64,000 bases of DNA from Edaphochlamys debaryana. Its lineage: Eukaryota; Chlorophyta; Chlorophyceae; Chlamydomonadales. The number at the start of each line of letters is the position of its first letter. Position 1 is the first letter of the stretch. Made by a program: the position numbers and the translations under genes. The notes beneath the pieces were generated by a model. It saw only the letters and a program-made list of their open reading frames with translations. It searched no databases and was not told the origin of the DNA. Positions 56,101 through 64,000 of the stretch are shown in pieces. The stretch spans positions 1,860,001-1,924,000 of the forward strand of contig JAEHOE010000003.1 in the NCBI GenBank assembly GCA_016858145.1, given 5' to 3'.

Positions 56101-59100
56101 CCTGGCCCGTCCAGCAGCCGCGGCTCCTCCTGCCCTCCGCTTGCTCCGCGGCTCGTCGCCCCTTGCCCCTTCTCAACCTCCTCGGCCGAGCCCCCTACAT
56201 CGCTGTCCAGCACCATGTCCGAGCCTGAGCGGCTCGGCGTGCCAGCGACTTTTGCTAAAAAACCATCCGCCACGGCATCGGCGGGCTGCCGCTGCTCCGT
56301 CAATACCGGTACCGGCTGCAGGCCAGAAGCTTGCTCCACCAGCGCCGGTCCGCCACTGCCGCTGGCCTCGCCAGCGGCCTTGGCGGCGCGCTCCGCCTCT
56401 GCCCGCAACGCGCCAAGCAACTCTCGCAGCAGCTGAGCCGAGGGCGCGCTCGGCGGGCGCGGCCCGTCCGGGGCGAGCAGGGCGGCGATGCAGGCCTCAG
56501 CCGCGGCGCCCGCCTCCGCTGAGCCCGTGCTGAGTGCGGCGAGGGCGGCCGCTCTGAGCGCCTGCAGCTCATCAAGCTCCCCCGCTGGCGGGGTCGCCGG
56601 CTCTGCCTCCAGCACCGTTGCTGCAACCTCCGGGGCCGCCGGCACTCCCTCTGGGCCAGCTGCCGCCATATCTGGGGTTGACACAGCCTCCTCCGGTCCC
56701 GCGGGCGCCGCTGCGGACGTGGCGTCCGGCCGGGAGGGTCCCCGCTGGGGCACCGGTTGGACCTGCTCTCCGCGGACACCCGACCGAGCTCCAGCACTTT
56801 CGTTGAGGCCGGCCCCCGCTGCTGCCCCCGCTGGTGCCCTAACCCTTGTGCTTACGCCGGCAAGCTCCTGCACCTGCGTCTGAGTGGGCGCTCCTGCGCC
56901 CGAGCCTTCAGCCGCTCCAACCGCCGCCGTAGCAGGGTCACCGCCAACAGCCGCCGCCACCGCTGCCGCCGCCGCGGCTGCGCGCTTGGCCTGCAGTTCC
57001 GCCGCCTCGGCCGGTGTGAGGTCCAGCAGGGAGGGGTCGTCCTCGGCTGCCACCAGCGCCGACCCCACTTGCACGCCCCCGCTCCCTCGCCTCCCCTCAC
57101 CGGGCCCCGCGCCCGCCCGCGCCCCCGTTCCGGGCCCTGCACTTGCACCGGCGGGCGGCTGCAGCTGCGTGGGCGGCGCCTGCGAGGCGTCGTGGGTGGC
57201 CTGGGTCACACGCGGCGCGCTGCCGGCCCCGCCCCCGCCCCCATCGCCGCCGGCCCCGTCCCCAGCGTTGCGCCGGAGCTGGCCGCGACGCCTGTCCGCG
57301 CCGCGGCCCGCACCCCGGATGGCCGCCTCCTTGCGAGCAGCCTCCAGGTCCTCAGCGCTTGCTCCAGCGAGATCACGTGCGGAGGCGTCGCCAGAGCGCT
57401 CAGCGGCGGTGGCGTCGGCTGCCGTCCCCGCAAGCTTTGCTGTATGGGCCACAGAGGGACCAGCCTTCGCTAGAGCCGCCGACGTTGTGCCTTTGGAGAC
57501 AGAAGGGATAGTAGACGCCGCCTGCGCCTCAGGTGCGGCCGGCGCTGTCAAGGGTTTGTCCGTTGAGGGCCGAGCCGGTCGGGACCCGCGCTTGGCCTCG
57601 GCGCCGTGGACGAAAGCCGGGGCAAGCGCCGTCGGAGCCAGTGCCGGGGCGGGCGCCGACGCTGACGGTGCTGGGGCAGCAGCCTGGGCGAGCGGGTCAG
57701 TGGCGGCCTTGGCTGATTGCGCGGCGCCCGTTGCGGGAGACGGAACCCGCACAGTGGATGCGGGTGGGGCAGCAGCCGCGGGCTTACACGGCTGTGCGGC
57801 CACCGCAGCTGCGCCTTTGGAAGCAGCGGGGGCGGGAGACACCGCCACGGCCGGAGGGGCAGCTGGCGCTGTCGAAGGCTTGTCCACGGACGGCCGAGCC
57901 GATGAGGCCGGGCGCTTGGCCGCAGCACTCTCCATGGCAGCCGGGGACAGCGCCGTCGCGGGCGCAGGTGCAGGGGCGGCCGCCGGTGCGAGCCCTTCAG
58001 CGGCAGCCGGGGCGGCCTTGGGTGCCGTCCTCCCAGGCTTTGCCGCAAGTTCCGCAGAGGCATCAGCCGTCGCCCGTGCCGCCGTCGTTGCACCTTTGGA
58101 GACAGGAGGGATAGGAGACGCCGCCTGCGCCTCAGGTGGCGCCGGCGCTGTGACGGGTTTGTCCGCTGAGGGCCGAGCCGATGAGGTAGGGCGCTTGGCC
58201 TTGGCACCCTCCAGGGCAGCCGGGGCTAGCGCCGTAGGACGTGCCGGTGCCGGGGCTGTCGCTGGAGCTGGCGATGCCGGGGCGGCCGCCGGGGCGAGCG
58301 GGTCGGTGATAGCCTTGGTTGGTTGCGGGGAGCCCGCTGCGGCAGACGGCACCCGCACAGGGGATGCAGGTGCGTTGGCAGCACGAGCCGGCGCCCCGGC
58401 GGCAGCCGCGGGCGCGGAAGGCTGTGCGGCCGCCGCGGTTGCGCCTTTGGAGGCAGCAGGGGCGGGTGACACCGCCACGGCCGGAGGGGCAGCTGGCTCT
58501 GTGGATGGCTTGTCCACGGGCGGACGAGCCGATGGGGCAGGGCGCTTGACCTTGGTACCCTCGATGGCAGCCGGGGACAGCGCCGTCGCGGCCGCACGAG
58601 CCGGGGCGGCCGCCGGTGCGAGCCCTTCGGCGGCAGCCGATGCGGCTTGTGCAGCGCCCCCGGCAGCTGCACCGGTATCCTGCAGGGCCGGTGCCGATGC
58701 GGCGGCAACCGGGATTGGCACGGCCGCATCCGCCGCCGGCGCGGAAGGCTGGGCGGCCGCGGGCGTGAAGGTCGGGGCTGGCTGGGACCGCTTCTTGGTC
58801 TTACTGAGGTGAGGCTGCCTTGGCGAGAGGTCCGCGGCGGTACCTGCGGCCGGTATGGGGCAGCGGAGCGAGTCTTAGCAAGCGTGTTGTTGCGTACGAG
58901 GTGTGGTACAGGTTTCTGGCAGGCAAGGACCACCTGCTGTGTTCTTCCATGCCCAACAAGGGCCCTAGCTCGGGAGTCGGGACCGCACGCACCTGGGGCA
59001 TCTCCAGACCGTCGTGCAGCGCCGGAGCCGCTGCCCACCGCTTGAGCAGCGGCCGCAAAGTCGCCGGCCCGCACCTTCTTAGCCTTGCGCTCCTCCAAAG

Positions 59101-62100
59101 GACCGGCGCCCCCGGTGGCCGTGTGGTCCACCGGCAGGCCAGGGCCGCCCTGCTGAGGCGCCGCCAGCACCGGCCGGCCCGCCGGATGAGTCCCAGCGTG
59201 TGCGGCCTCGCCCGGCCCCCCGCTGGCCCCGACGTCTGGGGCGCTGCGCTTTGGGTGCTGCGGCCGCTCGCGCCCGCCCGCGCTGCTCGGCGTGCGGTCG
59301 GCCCGTGCCGTGACAGGAGGGGCGGCCTCGTGCGGGCAGAGGCGGGCAGGAGGGCGATTGGACACGTAAGCGCTCAGCAAGACAGGAGCTCGCAGCAGCC
59401 CCACGAGCTGCAGCCAAAAAGCTTAAGTGGCCGTTGGAGCAAAACGTATCGCACAATGCTGCCTGCATTTGGGCGCCCCCGCACACCTGCGGCTGGGTCT
59501 GCACGGCGGTTGCTGCAGCCGCATGTGCGGAGGGCACCACCCCGACGCCGGCGCTTGGTTGGCGACGGGTCTCGGCCGCCGCGGCCCCGGCGGCTTCAAG
59601 CGTTTGCTCCGCGGGTTCGGGCCCCGCTGGCGCCTCCTCCGCAAGACGCCGGCGCTTGAGGCGAGTGTCGTCCCCGGGGCCGGAGGGCGGCTGGTTGAGC
59701 GGGCCCCTGCGTCGCGGGTCAGGGTTTCTCGAGTTACTCGTCGGTCTTTGCGTCCCCACGCTTCCAAAGCCCTGCGGCTTGCTCCCTCAGCTCACCTCCC
59801 AGCAGCCTGACCCTGCCTTTCCTCCTGCTCCTCCGCCGCTCCCCGTTCTCCGGAGTCGCCTGCGTCGCCCTGGGCAGCGCCTTCCCTCGGCCGCTTTCCC
59901 GGGCCCGGCGGATAGCAGCGGAGCAGGGGCGGGAGGTCGACGCCCGGTAGTCTGCGACCAGCCGAAGGGTGGCAAGTCAAGGGCAACGGTCACAATGGTA
60001 ATAAGCCACACTTCAGCCCTTCAATGCGCTGACCAATCTGTGCTGCTCTATGCCAGGCCACGCCTTGCCCCTGCTGAAGCTGAGGGTCTGGTAACCGGGC
60101 TTAGCAGAGCTCTTCAAGTCCTACCTGCAGGTCCTGTCCACGGAGAGGTCCGTCCATGGCCGGCGTGCAAGCGCCCGGGACACCGCCCGCATCGCAGGGG
60201 TGTGCCGAGCGCTGGCCGCCGCCCCGGACCCTCCTGGCGGCCCTTGTGGCAGCTCCCCCTGCGGTCGGGACCGTAGCATGCACGTGCGGCGCACCATACA
60301 TGGCGGAGGCAAAGCGGCTGGTCAGCGAGTGATGCCTAGTATGTGGGGCACGATAGGCAAGGTGGGTTCCGGGAGCTATGACTCCCGAAGTCCCGGTATG
60401 CGACTTGCCTGAGCCGATGCCAGCTTCTGGGCGAGCGCCGCTGCGGCGACACGGTCGCTGACCTTGGAGCCTGTGAGGGAATGAGCACAGGTGTTGAGGC
60501 TCAGAAAGGGTGAAAGGTGGAAGGGAGTGATGCGTAGTGGTTGCTTCCTTTGCTGGCCCCAGCCAGCTCACCCAGTTTCGCCAAGTCCGGGTCCGGCGGC
60601 ACGCGTGTCCACTGCCCCGCGCTGCCTCTCGTCTGCCCGGCCTGCCAGTACAGCAACGGAGCTGCCCGCCGCCGCTTGCCCAGCAGCTTCTTGACCTTGA
60701 GCTGCGGAGCGGAGAGGAACGCAACATGAAGAAGCAACTCAAAAAGCCCGAGAGCGCTACGAGTTGACGGGCCTCCGCATCTCAGACCGGCGGAAGAGAC
60801 TGGAACTAGCTGCCGAAAGACCAGCGGCAAGACCCCGGACCTACCGTTTTCACATAGGGCTCGGTGCCTGTGCGTGCCCTGCGCTGCGGCCTCCAGGTAG
60901 CCGTGGAGGTCTAGCAGCCGCACACGCTTCACGTACTGCCGTACGTCTGTTGTACCTGCAAGCACGTGACGCCAAGGTACGTATCGTTCGTCTGCGCGTT
61001 GGACGTGTCTTAATGCAGGCGGCCGCAAGCCCCCGGTCACCACACAAGCTGTGACCCACCGCGAGCCGGCAGCGGCGGCAGGGCGTTGACGTACGACGCG
61101 TCTCCGCACTTGTGAACGTCCGCCACTTGGCCGGCCGTGCGCTGGGAGGCGCTGGGGCGGCCGGCCCAGGCCACCCGCGGCGCCCGCGGTGGGCCCCCGG
61201 GCGGCCGGGTGCGTGCCGCTTCGAAGGCTGTGACCAGCTGTGCAGGAGCTGCCGGGTGGGGGCAAGCGCCAAGAGTGTGAGAGTGAGTGGGACAACCCTG
61301 GCGCGCTACCCTCAAAGGCTACCCTTCGGCCAGTATGGTCACTGGTTAGGGCAAGATCGGTTGGGTGCACCTTGCCAGCCTTGTGTGGCACCGCCTGCCA
61401 ACAGTCGTGTTGCTTGCACCCATGAGTCCCAGCCTCGCACACCTTTCGCCCACGGCCAGCCGCTCCAGCTGCTGTCACCCTCACTCCGAGGCGCGTTGGG
61501 CTTCGGCGGAGATGCCTTGCGAGGGGCGGGTGGCAGGTGCTGGCGCAGCTCCGCCCAGGTGCGGCCCCCGGAGGCGGCTGTGTGGTCCTTGGACGCCGCT
61601 AGGACCAGGGCGGGGCGCCAGCCACCGCGCCTGAACTGCTGCAGGAGGAGGCCGCTGCGGGGACAGCAGAGAGAAGTGGGTCGCGCAAGGTGTTCAAAGG
61701 GAGCAGGGCCGATGCGAGAACGTGCGCAGGAAAGTGCTTGGTGGTCGACTATGCGCACTGCATCAGCAAAAGGCCGCTGGGGAACCAAGCTCCAAGCCAC
61801 AAGCCCAAAGCCCACGCTCGATCGCCTCACCGCTTCAGCACCGGCACCCCGGCCGTTTCCAGTGCCGACTGCGCATCCGCAGGGGCACCCGGCTGCCCTG
61901 AGGCCGCGGGGCGGAGACGAGCCTCCTCCACCTCCATGACGTTCCCATCGGGCCCCTCCACCGCACCACAAGGAAGCGCCACCTTGTAGCGCCGCCCTCC
62001 TGCGCCGCCGCCAGACGCCACACCCACAACCCTGCTCCCGGTCCGCCAAGGCCAGAAAGCTGCACCGTCCGCCCAGCGCCGTGCTGACAGTGTCATGGAG

Positions 62101-62282
62101 TCATCGGGAGCTCGGCTGGAAGACGGGCCGCTGCCGCCAGCAGCCGCACCAGCACCGCCAGTGACAGCCGCCCCAGTCACCGTCGACGCCGGCAGAGCGA
62201 CGTCGACGGCACTCCCAACGCCAAAGGCCTCTAACAGGAGTGCCTCACAGCCGCCGCTTGCTTCGTTGGGAGCAGCTAGCAT
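53160..62282 (-). CDS. Core-less paralogue of the SNF2 gene's N-terminal region with long Ala/Pro-rich tail
   Basis: Exons collinear with the SNF2 gene are 61831-~62282, 61443-61654, 61060-61248, 60845-60955, 60572-60701, 60409-60470, 60125-60258 and 59796-59951. Three match in exact or near-exact length (212 nt = 212, 62 = 62, 111 against 110). Shared blocks include ASGGRTWAELRQHLPPAPRK, GDASYVNALPPLPA, GQWTRVP.DP.LA.LG and ALARRP. Basic stretches follow (RLKRRRLAEE, ~59,650; KAKKVRAGDF, ~59,065). The next strong exon is 55907-58803 (965 codons of Ala/Pro repeats), then 55733 down to ~54,600, and a last exon ending at 53,160. No SNF2 motif or bromodomain is present where the core should be. 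Tail sequence (RSGVRGEQVQPVPQRGPS) resembles the SNF2 gene's linker (RSGVRAEQVQSVPQRGPS), so both ends derive from the same ancestor. The junction after 60,845 is out of phase by one base, and the one near 54,562-54,710 is unresolved. The function is unknown. Confidence 0.6.
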
Positions 62283-62957
62283 GTTCGGGGCAGTGCCGGC
62301 CGCACTGGGGCCGGAACCGGCGCTTGGGGAGGCGGCAGCGCTGGTATAAGTAGCGCCGGCAGCCGTGTCGGGGCCGGCGCCCGCGTTGGGTGGGCAGCAG
62401 CGCCACCCCTCGCCTCAGGTCCTGCTATACGGTGGCTTTGGGATTCTGTAAAAGTGGATCAGCAGGAGTCGGCATCGTTGGTCCCGCCCCCGCCGGCTTG
62501 CCGTTTCCGGCGCCGCTGTTTGGGAGGGGCCATGCGGCAGCAAGGTCAGCGGCGGGACTCTCCGCTCTCCGCTCTTGGGCTGTGAACCTGAGGCTCCCCC
62601 AAATGCTCACCTTGCTACCAGTGACCTCCGCCCCCGGCAGCTCGGCTGACAGGTCAGCCCCGGCGCGCGCGGGTGGGGTCAACCGGGCGGGGCACGACTT
62701 CCCAACGTTGGGCGCCCGACAGCAGCGCCCGCGAACGCGTGGTCATGGCCGTGAGTAGTAATTTGACACACAGGCGAGGTCGTTGACGGGGGGGTTGGGG
62801 GAGGGTCATGTTGGCAAGTGGGTGAACCCGCGGGGGCAGTCGCGTCAGGCAAGTGGGCGAACCCGCGGGGCAGCAGTCCTATCCCCGGAACCATGAGTAT
62901 ATGTAGAGCCCGAGTTGTGCACTTCCGTCACTTCCCCTTTCCCTTCCGTTCACCAAA
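62283..62957. other. Divergent intergenic region between the paralogue and the right-edge gene
   Basis: The minus-strand paralogue and the plus-strand right-edge gene diverge from here. Short frames upstream of 62,282 on the minus strand may be its 5' exon but cannot be confirmed. TATATG at 62,898-62,903 is a possible TATA element for the right-edge gene, ~55 bases before its ATG. Confidence 0.4.
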
Positions 62958-64000
62958 ATGTCGCAACACCAGCTCCACACGGGCCAAACCACCATCAGCG
63001 GCATCCCGCACAACGATTCCGTGCACAACCTCCTCGCTGACCAGGGCGCCACCGTGTATGGCAACTCCGCCGCAACCTCCAAGCTCAACATCTTCGGCAA
63101 GGGCAAGGCACTCTCCAGCTGGGCCACCGCCAAGGCCAAGGCCTGCCTCCGCGATGTGCACGCGGCCCTCGTCGTCGCCGCGATAGTGGCCATCATCGAC
63201 ACCATCAAGGCTACTGGTGGTCAGTGGTCCAAGCTGTGCCTCCGCGGCAACGAGCGCGTCAAGCGTGGCGACGCATTGTCGACCCTCCATAACGACGGCG
63301 CATACCAGGTGAGCTTGAAGTTATTATGTACTTATGTAGCTATTGTAGTTTGTGCCCTAGCTCTTGCTTTGCAGTCCCGGGTCGCATCAAAGTGTACGGG
63401 TCACGTCACACCGGCCTTTCCCTCCCGTGCATCCGTACAGGGCAACCCGTGGCACTTCCTGTTCAATATCGGCTGCACCGCCATTGACCTCCTCTGCGCC
63501 GACGGCGCAGGAGGTTTCGTGAAGCATATGCTCATGCCCGGCGCCTTCCTGATATCCTCCAAGGTGGGGACTGGGGACTGGGGACTGGGGACTGGGGACT
63601 GGGGACTGGGGACTGGGGACTGGGGACTGGGGACTGGGGACTGGGGACTGGGGACTGGGGACTGGGGACTGGGGACTGGGGACTTCACTTGCCTGCTCCC
63701 CTCCTCCCACCCTCCCCCAGGCGTGGTTTGTTAGCCACAGGCACAAGGCAGTCGGTGCTGGGAATGGCAGCTCACTCCGCATCATTGGCATCTTCTATCC
63801 GGCGCCTGGCATGCCAGTTCAGCCGTCCGCCGAGATGACGATCAAGCTGGCGTCGCTGTTCAGCAGCACGTACGAAGCAGGCCCTCGGACGGCGACCGAG
63901 TTCCTCGTCATCTTCCCCGGGCTGTCACGTGACGTGGCAGCCAGCCGTCGCCCGCCCCTCCTTCCCGCGCCCACCTATGGTTATGATACCCTCGAGGCCT
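62958..64000 (+). CDS. Unknown protein, 5' part (runs off the window)
   Basis: The start lies in an excellent algal context (CCAAAATGTCG). Exons 62958-63308 (117 codons), 63441-63563 (41 codons) and 63721 onward join in phase and remain open to the window end. The protein begins MSQHQLHTGQTTISG, has a hydrophobic stretch AALVVAAIVAIIDTI near residues 70-85 that may be a membrane helix, then GNPWHFLFNIGCTAIDLLCA and GSSLRIIGIFYPAPGMP. Composition is ordinary, without the Ala/Gly inflation of its neighbours, and third codon positions are GC-rich but less extreme. I recognise no family. A cellular protein or a gene from a mobile or viral source both remain possible. Confidence 0.6.
63566..63684 (+). 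repeat. Minisatellite, 17 perfect copies of GGGGACT
   Basis: 119 bases equal exactly 17 x 7. It starts three bases after the end of exon 2 of the right-edge gene and lies wholly in its intron (63,564-63,720). The donor GTGGGGAC merges into the first repeat unit. Confidence 0.95.

Noticed and set aside
63566..63684. CRISPR-like array
   Set aside because: The units are 7 bp and contiguous, without spacers. It is a minisatellite in a eukaryotic intron.
63387..63791. Minus-strand SPVPSPQ repeat protein
   Set aside because: It is only the translation of the GGGGACT minisatellite on the opposite strand.

Overview
The window looks like nuclear DNA of a volvocine green alga (Chlamydomonas or a close relative). 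It is very GC-rich, and its genes are split into many short exons. Introns are mostly GTGAG/GTGGG...CAG with a minority of GC-AG introns, proteins carry long Ala/Gly/Pro low-complexity stretches, and TGTAA polyadenylation motifs follow some genes. Splice models below were built by hand from reading-frame phase and consensus sites, with no transcript data.

Left part (1-24,000, all + strand). The 3' end of an unknown gene (1-149) is followed by a U1 snRNA gene (1802-1964). Then come a ten-exon, probably plastid, SAM-dependent methyltransferase (2744-6888), an eleven-exon ankyrin-repeat protein with a huge low-complexity tail (8421-14829), and a CDCA7-type zinc-finger protein (18226-21551). A second U1 snRNA gene (23007-23169) shares about 500 bp of upstream sequence with the first. 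A 650-bp element with ~100-bp terminal inverted repeats lies at 17149-17797.

Middle (24,000-28,000). A 5'-truncated non-LTR retrotransposon fragment (reverse transcriptase from just before its YADD motif to the C-terminal Cys/His motif) is followed by gene-poor sequence.

Right part (28,000-62,500, all - strand). This is a head-to-tail family cluster. A large SNF2 ATPase gene of the ATRX/RAD54-like group with a C-terminal bromodomain occupies 28,035-44,840. Its N-terminal half (14 exons plus upstream sequence) is duplicated in tandem as two 7.43-kb units (37,619-45,046 and 45,047-52,473) that differ at only a few sites. The unit joined to the ATPase core carries a 1-nt insertion that breaks its frame, and the core has an in-frame TAA between its two lobes. 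Upstream, at 53,160-62,282, lies a diverged paralogue that keeps the exon order and several exact exon lengths of the N-terminal region but lacks the ATPase core and runs into a long Ala/Pro-rich tail.

Right edge. A + strand gene of unknown function starts at 62,958 and runs off the window. Its second intron holds a perfect 17 x 7-bp minisatellite.

Functionally, two chromatin themes sit near each other: a CDCA7-like protein (a family known elsewhere to partner the SNF2 remodeller HELLS) and an ATRX-like SNF2/bromodomain protein. A functional link here is only inference.
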